Shown here: positions 25,977 to 34,733 of the stretch, in pieces
Position numbering within the stretch: the first letter of the stretch is position 1
Layout of the letters: every line of letters starts with the position of its first letter
From: Rubrivivax sp.
GTDB taxonomy: Bacteria; Pseudomonadota; Gammaproteobacteria; Burkholderiales; Burkholderiaceae_C
DNA: 64,000 nt
NCBI GenBank assembly: GCA_027484825.1
Contig: JAIXSE010000016.1
Coordinates: forward strand, 1 to 64,000
Direction: 5' to 3'
Made by a program: the position numbers and the translations under genes
The notes under the pieces: generated by a model
Database searches by the model: none
Seen by the model: the letters and a program-made list of their open reading frames with translations, nothing else
What the model was told of the DNA's origin: nothing

Positions 25977-26440
25977 GCGCGGTGATGTCGTCCATGGTGC
26001 GGCCCGGGGCGGACAGCCCGGCTGCGGTGATGCTGCGCCAGCTCAGCGACGGCCTGCGGCAGGACCTGTCGGCCTATGACGATCTTCGGGAGCTGCTGAA
26101 CCAGCAGTTCAATGCGGCCCTCAAGCACGACGCCGACCAGATGAGCGAACTCTCCGCCCGCATCCTGACGCAGGTTGCGGCGCTGGATGTGCAGCGGGCT
26201 CGTCGCCGGGAGCTGCTGGTGTCGCTGCTGGGCAGCGCGGTGGAGCCGTCGGTGCGCAGCCTGCTGCAGCGGCTGCCCGCCAGCACGGCGCAGCCGATCG
26301 CCGTGCAGTGGCGTGCGCTGGAGCAGGCGCTGACCGCCTGCAAGACGCTGAACCTGCGCAACTGCCAGCTGATCAGCGAGCAGCAGGCCCTGATGCAGCA
26401 GCTGATGGGCCGTGAGGAGCACGTGTATGCGCAGCGCTGA
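25973..26440 (+). CDS. flgN: FlgN-like chaperone of hook-associated proteins
   Basis: A 155-residue helical protein starting at the ATG overlapping the flgM stop. FlgN features are a long N-terminal helix pair (LRQLSDGLRQDLSAYDDLRE, then QFNAALKHDADQMSELSARI) and a variable C-terminus. FlgN escorts FlgK and FlgL to the export gate. It overlaps the following glucosaminidase gene by 14 bases. Confidence 0.88.
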   Translation: MSAVMSSMVRPGADSPAAVMLRQLSDGLRQDLSAYDDLRELLNQQFNAALKHDADQMSELSARILTQVAALDVQRARRRELLVSLLGSAVEPSVRSLLQRLPASTAQPIAVQWRALEQALTACKTLNLRNCQLISEQQALMQQLMGREEHVYAQR

Positions 26441-27290
26441 TCTGTCGCTGGGGGACTTCCCCGCCTTACCGGCTGCGCGCAGCGGTGCGGCGTCCAGCGG
26501 CGCGGTGCGCATGGCCGCCGGCACGACCCCGATGGCATCGGTCGGACAGGACACCCCGCGGTTTGGGGCCCTGTATCAGCAGCTTCAGCGCGAGGTCACC
26601 CGCTACATCGAGCAGGGCAGTGACAGCGGCGGCACGCTGTCGCCGGAGGGCGCCTGGCGTCGGCAGCAATTGCTGGCTGGCCTGTCTTCGGGCGGCGACC
26701 TGAATGGCTGGATGGAGGGCGCGATGGGGGGCGTGGGCGGCATGGGGTCCAGCTTGCTGGACGAGACCGTTGCGACGTCGGCGCTGCGGGCTGGTGGCTT
26801 GGCCAGTGCCCCGGCGGCAACGCCAGCCCAGCAGGAAGCGTTTGTGAATGAGGTGCTGCCGCTGGCTCGTCAGGCTGCCGACCGGCTGGGCGTGGCGCCG
26901 GAAGTGCTGACGGCGCAGGCCGCGCTGGAGACCGGCTGGGGGCGCTCCCCCATCCGTCGCAGCGACGGCAGCAGCAGCCACAATTTCTTCGGCATCAAGG
27001 CCGGCAGCCATTGGTCGGGGGACGTAACCGTGGCCGCCACCACCGAGGTGGAAGGGGGCCAGGCCGTGGCGCGAGACGCCAGCTTCCGTGCCTATGCATC
27101 ACCGGCCCAGTCCTTCCAGGATCTGGCCAGTCTGATTGGCGGCAGTGCCCGCTACCAGGCCGCCCTGGGCACCGGCTCGGACGCCCGCGCCTACGGTGAG
27201 GCGCTGCAGCGCGGTGGATACGCCACCGATCCGGCCTATGCCGACAAGTTGGCCCGTGTGGCGGCCCGCATCCAGGGAGGCACGCCATGA
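26427..27290 (+). CDS. Stand-alone FlgJ-type beta-N-acetylglucosaminidase (C-terminal half of FlgJ)
   Basis: A 287-residue protein; start at 26427 follows GAGGAG. Residues about 130-285 form a flagellar glucosaminidase domain (LTAQAALETGWGRSPI with the catalytic Glu, then NFFGIKAG and the tail GGYATDPAYADKLARVA). The N-terminal 125 residues are unlike the FlgJ rod-cap domain. That domain is found separately at 34734-35072, so the bifunctional FlgJ of many proteobacteria is split here. The enzyme should open the peptidoglycan layer for rod passage. No obvious signal peptide is seen, consistent with export by the flagellar channel. Confidence 0.88.
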   Translation: MRSADLSLGDFPALPAARSGAASSGAVRMAAGTTPMASVGQDTPRFGALYQQLQREVTRYIEQGSDSGGTLSPEGAWRRQQLLAGLSSGGDLNGWMEGAMGGVGGMGSSLLDETVATSALRAGGLASAPAATPAQQEAFVNEVLPLARQAADRLGVAPEVLTAQAALETGWGRSPIRRSDGSSSHNFFGIKAGSHWSGDVTVAATTEVEGGQAVARDASFRAYASPAQSFQDLASLIGGSARYQAALGTGSDARAYGEALQRGGYATDPAYADKLARVAARIQGGTP

Positions 27291-27349
27291 GCGGTCATCG
27301 CCGCATGTCCGTGCGCCCGTACGCGGGGCTCACGGCTGCCCGCATCGTC

Positions 27350-28054
27350 TCAGCGCAACTCGGCCGGCTCCACCAGTCCGCTGTCCAGCACTCGTGCCTG
27401 GATGATGCGGCCGCTGTTGAGGTTGCGCACCCGGATCACCGACTGACGGGCGCCGCTGTCCAGCGCCTCGCCCTGGCCTTCGACACGCACGCCGTCACGG
27501 CTGGCCAGGATGCGGACCGCATCCCCACGCCGCACGATCACCGCCGCCACCAGCAGCCGCTTTTGCAGCACCTGGCCGGGACGCAGGCTGGTGCGGGCGG
27601 CCAGGCCCGTGTCCAGCGTGGACAGTGCGTCGGTGGTCTGGCTGATGTCGCGGCGCTGCAGCTGCACGTCCGCCTCGCTGACCGGCTGACCGGTATTGAC
27701 CGACTGGGTCATCACCAGCACCTCCGCACTGAGGCTGGCCCGCAGCAGGAAGTCCTGCGGCGGCACCTTGGCGCTGTCGTCCACGCAGCGGGCCACCAGC
27801 CGAAGGCGGCTGAGGCTGCGGCTGTCCTGCAGCGCGATGTCCCAGCCGGCCGGGCAGGCGGGGCGCGCGCGCGGCGAGGGCTGGGTCAACTGCACGTCCG
27901 CGGCCAGCAGGCCGGCCTGCTCGGCCTGGTCCAGCAGGGCGCGGCGGGCGGTCTCCACCACCTGGCCGTCCAGGTCGGCGGTGGCCGCAGGCATTGCCGC
28001 CTGGGCCAGCGTCATGGTGGCCAGCAGGCCAAGGAATAAAAGGGGAACTCGCAT
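27350..28054 (-). CDS. flgA: FlgA, P-ring assembly chaperone
   Basis: A 234-residue periplasmic protein with a signal peptide (MRVPLLFLGLLATMTLAQAA). The C-terminal half has the SAF/ChapFlgA features (VRRGDAVRILASRDGVRVEG, then VRVRNLNSGRIIQARVLDSG). FlgA chaperones FlgI. It is the only reversed gene in the right arm: convergent with the glucosaminidase gene (59 bases apart) and divergent from flgB, with which it shares the tetramer CATG, each strand using three of the four bases as its ATG. Confidence 0.92.
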   Translation of the reverse strand: MRVPLLFLGLLATMTLAQAAMPAATADLDGQVVETARRALLDQAEQAGLLAADVQLTQPSPRARPACPAGWDIALQDSRSLSRLRLVARCVDDSAKVPPQDFLLRASLSAEVLVMTQSVNTGQPVSEADVQLQRRDISQTTDALSTLDTGLAARTSLRPGQVLQKRLLVAAVIVRRGDAVRILASRDGVRVEGQGEALDSGARQSVIRVRNLNSGRIIQARVLDSGLVEPAELR

Positions 28055-28427
28055 GAGCATCGATTTCAGCAAGGCGGCCGGTGTGCACGACGACGCGCTG
28101 CGCCTGCGGGCGGAGCGGACCAAAGTGCTGGCCTCCAATATCGCCAATGTCAGCACGCCAGGGTATCAGGCGCGGGACATTGATTTTGCCGCGTCCCTGA
28201 CCTCCGCTTTGGGGGCCGGCGACGGATTCGCGCAAGAGTTGCCGCTGGACACCAGCGGGCAGGACCTGCAGTACCGCGTCCCCTACCACCCCTCGCAGGA
28301 CGGCAACACCGTCGAGCTGGGTGTGGAGCAAGCGTCCTTTGCGCAGAACGCGCTGGATTTCCAGACCAGCCTGACCTTCGTCACGATGAAGCTCAAGGGC
28401 CTGGCCAAGGCCATCGACGGTCAATAA
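28053..28427 (+). CDS. flgB: FlgB, proximal rod protein
   Basis: A 124-residue rod protein with the N-terminal signature LASNIANVSTPGYQARDIDF and the C-terminal helix QTSLTFVTMKLKGL. Its ATG at 28053 overlaps the oppositely oriented flgA start; the ribosome binding site AAGGGG lies inside flgA. It opens the flgB-to-flgL transcription unit. Confidence 0.95.
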   Translation: MSIDFSKAAGVHDDALRLRAERTKVLASNIANVSTPGYQARDIDFAASLTSALGAGDGFAQELPLDTSGQDLQYRVPYHPSQDGNTVELGVEQASFAQNALDFQTSLTFVTMKLKGLAKAIDGQ

Positions 28428-28439
28428 GGGAGCAACCCC

Positions 28440-28865
28440 ATGTCCTTCAAGCAGATCAGCCAGATCGCCGGTTCGGCGATGTCCGCCCAGACGGTGCGGC
28501 TCAACACCATCGCCAGCAATCTGGCCAATGCGCAGTCGGCCGCTGGCAGCGAAACCAGCACCTATCACGCCCGCAAGCCGGTGTTCGCCGCGCTGGCCGC
28601 CCGCGAAGGGCTGGCCGAGCAGCAACTCGCCGGTGCCCGCGTGCAGGTGCTGGATGTGGTGGAAAGCCAGGAGCCGCTGCGCAAGGCCTACGAACCGGAG
28701 AACCCGCTGGCCAACGACAACGGCGAGGTCTTCTATCCGAATGTGAATCCGGTGGCGGAGATGACCGACATGTTGTCCGCCTCACGGGCCTTCGAGACCA
28801 ATGTCGAAGTGCTGTCCCGGGTGAAGTCCATGCAGCAGTCCCTGCTGCGCCTGGGCGAGAGCTGA
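28440..28865 (+). CDS. flgC: FlgC, proximal rod protein
   Basis: A 141-residue rod protein. N-terminal motif QTVRLNTIASNLANAQSA and C-terminal helix MLSASRAFETNVEVLSRVK are typical of FlgC. It follows flgB after 12 bases. Confidence 0.96.
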   Translation: MSFKQISQIAGSAMSAQTVRLNTIASNLANAQSAAGSETSTYHARKPVFAALAAREGLAEQQLAGARVQVLDVVESQEPLRKAYEPENPLANDNGEVFYPNVNPVAEMTDMLSASRAFETNVEVLSRVKSMQQSLLRLGES

Positions 28866-28901
28866 TTCGTCATTGATCCTACTTCTGTCACGGAGCCCCG
28901 C

Positions 28902-29558
28902 ATGAGCACCGCCGTCACCAACACCACCAACAGCAGCAGCAGCGCTGGCAGCAGCAACAGCATCACCGGCAACGGCGAGCTGAGCAGCCTGTTCACCACG
29001 CTGCTGGTTGCGCAGATCAAGAACCAGGACCCGCTGTCGCCGCAGGACCCCTCCCAGTTCGTAAGCCAGCTCACACAGCTGAGCCAGGTCGAATCCATGC
29101 AGCAGCTGACCTCGCAAGGCCAGACCAACACCAGCATGCTGGCCAGCCTGCAGCTGATGACGCTGGGCGCGCAGGTCGGCTCGACGCTGCAGGCCGCGGT
29201 GTCGTCGGTGTCGCTCTCCGGTCAGCCGGTCGAGCTGCGCTTCACGCTGGATTCGTCCAGCCCCGCCAACACCCTGGTGCTCACCGGCAGCGATGGCCGC
29301 GCGCAACGGGTGGACCTGGGCTCGATGAGCCGGGGCGAGCAGTCCTACACCCTGGATCCGGCCAAGCTGGGCCTGGGCAACGGCAGCTACAGCGTGAGCG
29401 TCGAGACCCAGAACAAGCAGACCGTGGCGGTGGAAACACTGGCCAGGCTCGACGGCGTGCGTTTGTCCGCCGACGGCAACGTCATGCTGCAACTGGCCGG
29501 GGTGGGGGAAGTCACCAGCCAGTCGATCACCCAGTTCAAGGGACGCAGCGGCAACTGA
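28902..29558 (+). CDS. flgD: FlgD, hook scaffold/cap protein
   Basis: A 218-residue protein with the FlgD N-terminal signature FTTLLVAQIKNQDPLSPQDP and QFVSQLTQLSQVESMQQL, followed by the FlgD Ig-like and Tudor-like region. It caps the growing hook. The first 25 residues are Ser/Asn/Thr-rich and disordered. Confidence 0.96.
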   Translation: MSTAVTNTTNSSSSAGSSNSITGNGELSSLFTTLLVAQIKNQDPLSPQDPSQFVSQLTQLSQVESMQQLTSQGQTNTSMLASLQLMTLGAQVGSTLQAAVSSVSLSGQPVELRFTLDSSSPANTLVLTGSDGRAQRVDLGSMSRGEQSYTLDPAKLGLGNGSYSVSVETQNKQTVAVETLARLDGVRLSADGNVMLQLAGVGEVTSQSITQFKGRSGN

Positions 29559-29641
29559 CCGGCCCGGTCGCACCGCCTGTGTCCTGATTCATCCATCCCG
29601 CTTTTCCAAGCAGTCCGCATCACAGTCCCACGGAGGCCCTC

Positions 29642-30850
29642 ATGAGTTTCGAAATCGCACGCTCCGGCATCAACGCGGTCAACGCCAGCCTGGAGACCAT
29701 CAGCAACAACATCGCCAATTCCGGCACCTACGGCTTCAAGTCGAGCCGCACCAACTTCTCGGCCATGTATGCCGACAGCCAGGCCAACGGTGTGGAGGCA
29801 AGCTCCAACTCGCAGAGCATTGACATCGGCGGCGGGCTGTTCAACACCGGTCGCGGCATGGACGCAATGATCCAGGGCCGGGGCTTCTTCTCGGTGAAGG
29901 ACGACGCCGGCCAGACCGTGTTCACCCGGGTGGGCATCTTCAGCGTGGACAAGAACGGCTTCGTGATCGACAGCCTGGGCCGCAAGGCGCAGGGGTATGC
30001 CGCGGTGCTGGATGCCAACGGCAAGCCGGTGGACGGCGCAGGTCTGGGGGCCTTCGGCGACCTGAAGGTGGCCACCGGCCAGATTCCGGCCCAGGCCAGC
30101 CAGAAGCTGAACTTCAACGGCAACCTGAGCGCGGACTGGTCCACGCCCACCGCAACGCCCTTCAACAAGGACGATCCGCTCACCTACAACAGCTCGGTCA
30201 CCTCGGTGGTGTATGACTCGCTGGGCACCAAGCACAGCGTGACGCAGTACTTCGTGAAGACCGGCACCGGCACGGCCGATGCCTATTACAGCTTCGACGG
30301 CGGCGCACCAGCCGGCGTGGGCGCCACGCTCAACTTCAACGCACAGGGCCAGTTGACCGCCGTGCCGACGGTGACGCTGAATGCCGCGCCGACCAACGGC
30401 GCTGCCGCCCTCGCGCTGAACATCGACTACACCGGCACCACGCAGTTCGCCGGGGACACCACCACACTGACCAATGCCACCGACGGGTATGCCGCGGGCA
30501 CGCTGACCGGCACCAGCATCAGCGAGGACGGCTCGCTGGTGGCCACCTACAGCAACGGTGAGAAGCAGACGGTGGGCACGCTGGCGGTGGCGACCTTCGC
30601 CAACGAAAGCGCCCTGACGCCGATCAGCGAGACCAGCTGGTCCTCCAGCCAGGCCAGCGGCGTGGCGCTGTATTCGCGTCCGGGTGCCGGTACGGCGGGC
30701 AAGTTGGCGGCGGGCTCGCTGGAGCAGTCGAATGTGGACATCACCGGTGAGCTGGTCAACCTGATGAGCGCGCAGCGCAACTATCAGGCCAACACCAAGG
30801 TGATCTCCACCGAGAACGATGTGATGCAGGCCCTGATGCAGGCCGTGTGA
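29642..30850 (+). CDS. flgE: FlgE, hook protein
   Basis: A 402-residue hook subunit. N-terminal signature (NAVNASLETISNNIANSGTYG), central variable domains and C-terminal helix LMSAQRNYQANTKVISTEND are present. Length is ordinary for FlgE. An 83-base gap precedes it, with CGGAGG as ribosome binding site. Confidence 0.97.
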   Translation: MSFEIARSGINAVNASLETISNNIANSGTYGFKSSRTNFSAMYADSQANGVEASSNSQSIDIGGGLFNTGRGMDAMIQGRGFFSVKDDAGQTVFTRVGIFSVDKNGFVIDSLGRKAQGYAAVLDANGKPVDGAGLGAFGDLKVATGQIPAQASQKLNFNGNLSADWSTPTATPFNKDDPLTYNSSVTSVVYDSLGTKHSVTQYFVKTGTGTADAYYSFDGGAPAGVGATLNFNAQGQLTAVPTVTLNAAPTNGAAALALNIDYTGTTQFAGDTTTLTNATDGYAAGTLTGTSISEDGSLVATYSNGEKQTVGTLAVATFANESALTPISETSWSSSQASGVALYSRPGAGTAGKLAAGSLEQSNVDITGELVNLMSAQRNYQANTKVISTENDVMQALMQAV

Positions 30851-30860
30851 GGACGCCACC

Positions 30861-31595
30861 ATGGACGCCCTGATCTACACCGTGATGAGCGGCGCGGAGC
30901 GCATCCAGCGCGCTCAGGCCGTGCATGCCAACAACCTGGCCAATCTGGAGACCGCCGGTTTCCGGGCCAATCTGGAGCAGGCCAGCGCCGCGCAGGTCAA
31001 AGGCTACGGCTACGACGCGCGCCACCTGGCGCAGGAACGATCGGACGTGATCAGCGCCAAGGCCGGCGGCCAGCGCGAGACCGGCCGGGCGCTGGACCTG
31101 GCGGTGCAGGGCGACGGTCTGTTTGCAGTGGCGCAGGACGGGCCGGACGGCCGCGAGGCCTACACCCGCGCCGGTACCTTCACGCTGGACGCCGAAGGTC
31201 GGCTGATGCTGGGGCGGCATGCGGTGATGGGGGAGGGCGGTCCGATCGTGCTGCCGCCGCATGACCGGCTGGAGATTCTGTCCGACGGGACGGTGTCCAT
31301 CCTCAGCGGCGGTGCGACGGAGATGCAGCCGGTGGACAAGCTCAAGCTGGTCAAGCCGGACTTCGCGACGCTGACCAAGAACGAGGCCGGGCTGCTGGTG
31401 CCGCGCAGCGGGGCGGCGCCGCAGAGTGATCCGTCGGTGAAGGTGGCGTCGGGCAAGCTCGAGTCGAGCAATGTGTCGGCGGTGGAAGAGATGGTGGCGA
31501 CGATGAACCTCGCCAGGGATTTCGAGCTGCAGATGCGGCTGTACAAGGCGACAGACGGGATGGCCGAGAGCGGCGACCGCCTGATGCGCGAATGA
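30861..31595 (+). CDS. flgF: FlgF, rod protein
   Basis: A 244-residue proximal rod protein: N-terminal ERIQRAQAVHANNLANLETA, internal DLAVQGDGLFAV, and C-terminal ARDFELQMRLYKATDGM. It follows flgE by ten bases. Confidence 0.96.
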   Translation: MDALIYTVMSGAERIQRAQAVHANNLANLETAGFRANLEQASAAQVKGYGYDARHLAQERSDVISAKAGGQRETGRALDLAVQGDGLFAVAQDGPDGREAYTRAGTFTLDAEGRLMLGRHAVMGEGGPIVLPPHDRLEILSDGTVSILSGGATEMQPVDKLKLVKPDFATLTKNEAGLLVPRSGAAPQSDPSVKVASGKLESSNVSAVEEMVATMNLARDFELQMRLYKATDGMAESGDRLMRE

Positions 31596-31623
31596 TGAAC
31601 CAGATCAAGCCAAGGAGTGCTTC

Positions 31624-32412
31624 ATGAACCCAGCCATGTGGATCAGCAAGACCGGCGTGCAGGCGCAGGACGCCAAGCTTCAGGCGATTGCCAACAACCT
31701 CGCGAACGTGAACACGGTGGGCTTCAAGCGCGACCGGGTGATGTTCGAAGACCTGTTCTATCAGGTGGAGCGTCAGCCGGGGGCGCAGGCGGAGGACGGC
31801 ACGGCCGCGCCGACGGGCGTGCAATTGGGCAACGGGACGCGGTTGGTGGGGACGCAGAAGGTGTTCACCAATGGCAGCCTGCAGTCGACCGGGCAGAGCT
31901 TGGATGTGGCGATTGTGGGCAATGGCTTTCTGCAGGTGGAAGGGCCGGATGGTCGCGCCGCCTACACGCGGGCCGGCCAGTTGCAGATCAATGCGGACGG
32001 GCGTTTGGTGAATGCGCATGGGCTGCGGATTCAGCCGGAGATCACGGTGCCGGCGAATGCGACGGCGATCACCATCGGTGAGAACGGGGTGGTGACGGCA
32101 CGGGTGGCGGGCAGTGCGACGCCGACGGAGCTGGGGCAGCTGCGGTTGACGAATTTTCTGAACCCGGCGGGCTTGATGGCGCTGGGGGACAACCTGTTCC
32201 AGGAGTCGGTGGCCAGCGGGAATCCGACCGAGGGCGTGCCCGGGGAGAACGGGTTGGGGACGCTGAAGCAGGGGTCGCTGGAAGGGTCCAATGTGCAGGT
32301 GGTGGAGGAGATGGTGGACATGATCGCCGCTCAGCGCACCTATGAGATGAATACGAAGGTGCTGTCCGCGGCGGACAACATGCTTCAAGTGTTGGCCCAG
32401 GCGGCGCGCTGA
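31624..32412 (+). CDS. flgG: FlgG, distal rod protein
   Basis: A 262-residue distal rod protein, the usual FlgG length. Conserved features include LQAIANNLANVNTVGFKRDR, LDVAIVGNGFLQV and the C-terminal DMIAAQRTYEMNTKVLSAAD. Starting about here through flgH the codon use drifts to more G-ending, slightly less C-rich codons, without breaking the operon. Confidence 0.97.
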   Translation: MNPAMWISKTGVQAQDAKLQAIANNLANVNTVGFKRDRVMFEDLFYQVERQPGAQAEDGTAAPTGVQLGNGTRLVGTQKVFTNGSLQSTGQSLDVAIVGNGFLQVEGPDGRAAYTRAGQLQINADGRLVNAHGLRIQPEITVPANATAITIGENGVVTARVAGSATPTELGQLRLTNFLNPAGLMALGDNLFQESVASGNPTEGVPGENGLGTLKQGSLEGSNVQVVEEMVDMIAAQRTYEMNTKVLSAADNMLQVLAQAAR

Positions 32413-32414
32413 TC

Positions 32415-33080
32415 ATGAAGGCCGCGCGTACGCTCCTTGGTGGCATGGCGTCAGCCATGCTGGTTCTGTTGTCCGCTTGCAGCGCGATCGCGCCGCCGGA
32501 GTGGCCCAGCAACGATCCGGGGGCCGTGCCGCTGCCCATCGCGGCAACGCCACGGCCGGCCGGCGGGGGCGTGTTCGTGGCGGGGCGCAGCGCCAGTCTG
32601 ATCGCAGATACGCGAGCGTTTCGGTCGGGGGATGTGCTGACGGTCGTGCTGGAGGAGGCCACCCAGGCTTCCAAGAAGGCCGATACGCAGATGGGGAAGG
32701 ACTCCAGTGCAGGCTTCAATCTCGATCTGAATGGCAAGACCCGGGCGTATGGGCTGGGGGCCGAGCGAGGCTTCAACGGGAGCGCGACAAGTTCTCAGCA
32801 AAACACACTGCAGGGCGCCATTACGGTGGTGGTGCAGGAAGTGATGGGGAATGGGTTGCTGCGGGTGGCGGGGGAGAAGAGCCTGACGCTCAATCAAGGC
32901 GAAGAGCTGGTGCGGGTGGCGGGGTATGTGAGACCCGCTGATGTGGACAGCGAGAACCGGGTGTCGTCGCAGCGGGTGGCGAATGCGCGGATTCTCTACA
33001 GCGGGCGAGGGGCGTTGGCGGATGCGAATACGCCGGGGTGGCTGTCGAGGTGGTTTGTGTCGCCTTGGGCGCCGATTTGA
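32415..33080 (+). CDS. flgH: FlgH, L-ring lipoprotein
   Basis: A 221-residue outer-membrane lipoprotein with lipobox LLSAC (cysteine about residue 19) and the FlgH features RSGDVLTVVLEEATQASKKA and VQEVMGNGLLRVAGEKSL. It forms the L ring bushing. It starts two bases after the flgG stop and is followed by the long gap with the inverted repeat. Confidence 0.95.
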   Translation: MKAARTLLGGMASAMLVLLSACSAIAPPEWPSNDPGAVPLPIAATPRPAGGGVFVAGRSASLIADTRAFRSGDVLTVVLEEATQASKKADTQMGKDSSAGFNLDLNGKTRAYGLGAERGFNGSATSSQQNTLQGAITVVVQEVMGNGLLRVAGEKSLTLNQGEELVRVAGYVRPADVDSENRVSSQRVANARILYSGRGALADANTPGWLSRWFVSPWAPI

Positions 33081-33144
33081 TCCGCCTTGGTCGGTGCGGA
33101 AGGACTAGGTTTGTTGTTGTGGTTTGCCTAGGGTTGAGCGTGTA

Positions 33145-33243
33145 GGGAGGGGATTGGGGCCCTGTTTTCTCCATGTCCCTCCTGTCCCGCTCCGCGGGCC
33201 ATTCCTTCCTTGACTTACGAAAACAGGGCCCCAATCCCCTCCC
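33145..33243. repeat. Perfect 25-bp inverted repeat
   Basis: The arm at 33145-33169 is the exact reverse complement of 33219-33243, with a 49-base interior. The arm begins GGGAGGGGATTGGGG and ends CCTGTTTTC. A transcript would form a very stable long-stem hairpin; the element may attenuate the operon between flgH and flgI, or be a small non-autonomous mobile or extragenic palindromic element. No target-site duplication is evident. Confidence 0.9.
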
Positions 33244-33319
33244 CGCCACCACCGAGGTTGTTGAGAGAGAAATGCTTCTTTGACTGAGGAGCCTGGAGCA
33301 GGCTCCATCTACCGTTTCA

Positions 33320-33372
33320 GATCTCGATCTCGATCTCGATCCCGATCCCGATCCCGATCCCGATCCCGATCC
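33320..33372. repeat. Hexanucleotide microsatellite
   Basis: Three units of GATCTC (33320-33337) are followed by five units of GATCCC (33338-33367) and a partial unit. There are no spacers. The repeat lies about 230 bases upstream of flgI, a position where copy-number changes could affect leader folding or promoter spacing. Confidence 0.92.
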
Positions 33373-33602
33373 GTGCGCATATCCCACCCGACTCGAATCG
33401 ATCCGAGCACGGTTCAAGTAAATCAGTGAAGCATTCACGCGGAAGAGCATCCAAACCTCTTCCCCATCAAGACCAAGCAACCTCAGCATATGCACCATCC
33501 GTCGAATGTCCTCAGTGCAAAGGCTGTTTGGTCCAAAGACGCGAGTGGCAATCCACATCGCCCTGAATGTCGAAGTGACGGTTCTGTCCCCAGGAGGCAG
33601 TG

Positions 33603-34700
33603 ATGAAGAGATTTCTGTTGTGCATGGTGCTGCTGGCCTGTGGCCTGAACGCCCACGCCGCCCAAACCATTCGCCAACTGGTGAATGTGGAGGGCGTGCG
33701 CGAGAACCAGCTGCTCGGGTACGGCCTAGTGGTCGGGCTCAATGGCAGTGGGGACAGCACTCAGGTGAAGTTCGCCGGGCAGTCCGTGGGCAACCTGCTG
33801 AAGCAGTTCGGGGTGAAACTGCCGGAGCGGACGGAGGCCAAGTCACGCAATGCGGCCGCTGTGATGGTGAGCGCAGTGTTTCCCAGTGGGTATCGGCGCG
33901 GGCAGACCATCGATGTGACGGTGTCGTCGCTCGGGGATGCCAAGAGCCTGCGTGGCGGCACGCTACTGCTGACCGAGCTGCATGCCGCCGACGGCGAGGT
34001 GTATGCGCTCGCGCAGGGCAATCTGGTGGTGACCGGGTTGAGTGCGCAAGGGCAGAGCGGGTCCAGCGTGACGGTGAATACGCCGACCGCCGGCCGGGTG
34101 CCCAATGGCGCCAGCATCGAGCGGGAGATCGAGTCGGACTTCAGCACGCGGCCGGAAGTGGTGCTGAATCTGAAGCGCCCCAGCTTTGAGACGGCCACCA
34201 AGATCGTGAATGCAGTGAATGAACGGTTCGGGGCCGAGACGGCCACGACCCGCGACGGCACCAGCGTGACGGTGCGCGCGCCCCTGTCAGGGACGGAACG
34301 CGTGGCCTTCGTCGCCCGGCTCGAAGGGATGAGCGTGGATGCGGCGGCAGCCCTGCCGCGCGTGATCTTCAATTCGCGCACCGGCACGGTGGTCATCGCC
34401 GATGGGGTGAAGGTGCGCGCCGCGGCGGTGTCCCATGGGTCGCTGAAGGTGGTGATCAGCGAAACACCGCAGGTGAGTCAGCCCAATCCGCTGAGCCAGG
34501 GCAAGACACAAGTGGTGCCGCAGTCCCAGGTGCGGGTGGATCAAGGCGATGGGCGGATGTTCCGCTGGCCCGCTGGCACGTCGCTGCAGTCCATCGTGGA
34601 TATGGTGAACAGCATCGGCGCGAATCCGGATGACCTGATGGCGATTCTTCAGGCGCTGGATCAGGCCGGCGCCATTGAAGGCGAGTTGCAGGTCATCTGA
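33603..34700 (+). CDS. flgI: FlgI, P-ring protein
   Basis: A 365-residue periplasmic protein with a signal peptide ([20 protein letters not shown]). Conserved features include [32 protein letters not shown] and the C-terminal [20 protein letters not shown]. The ATG at 33603 is favoured over the GTG at 33600 because AGGAGG (33592-33597) is better spaced from it. It assembles the P ring with the help of FlgA. Confidence 0.97.
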   Translation: MKRFLLCMVLLACGLNAHAAQTIRQLVNVEGVRENQLLGYGLVVGLNGSGDSTQVKFAGQSVGNLLKQFGVKLPERTEAKSRNAAAVMVSAVFPSGYRRGQTIDVTVSSLGDAKSLRGGTLLLTELHAADGEVYALAQGNLVVTGLSAQGQSGSSVTVNTPTAGRVPNGASIEREIESDFSTRPEVVLNLKRPSFETATKIVNAVNERFGAETATTRDGTSVTVRAPLSGTERVAFVARLEGMSVDAAAALPRVIFNSRTGTVVIADGVKVRAAAVSHGSLKVVISETPQVSQPNPLSQGKTQVVPQSQVRVDQGDGRMFRWPAGTSLQSIVDMVNSIGANPDDLMAILQALDQAGAIEGELQVI

Positions 34701-34733
34701 TCGCTGCCATTGATTGGATCGTTGGAGGTCGTG

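Larger units (their letters stand above)
33081..33602. other. Intergenic insert between flgH and flgI
   Basis: A 522-base gap in an otherwise tightly packed operon. It holds a perfect 25-bp inverted repeat (33145-33243) and a hexanucleotide repeat (33320-33372), both listed separately. No convincing gene is present; the frames open here encode low-complexity Ser-Arg runs from the repeat. The last bases carry the flgI ribosome binding site AGGAGG. Confidence 0.7.

Noticed and set aside
27287-28039. Plus-strand frame after the glucosaminidase gene
   Set aside because: Antisense to flgA, which has a signal peptide and SAF-type motifs; the plus frame has no motif.
32890-33558. Minus-strand frame with a Ser-Arg/Gly-Ser repeat
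   Set aside because: The repeats come from the hexanucleotide microsatellite; the frame also runs antisense into flgH.
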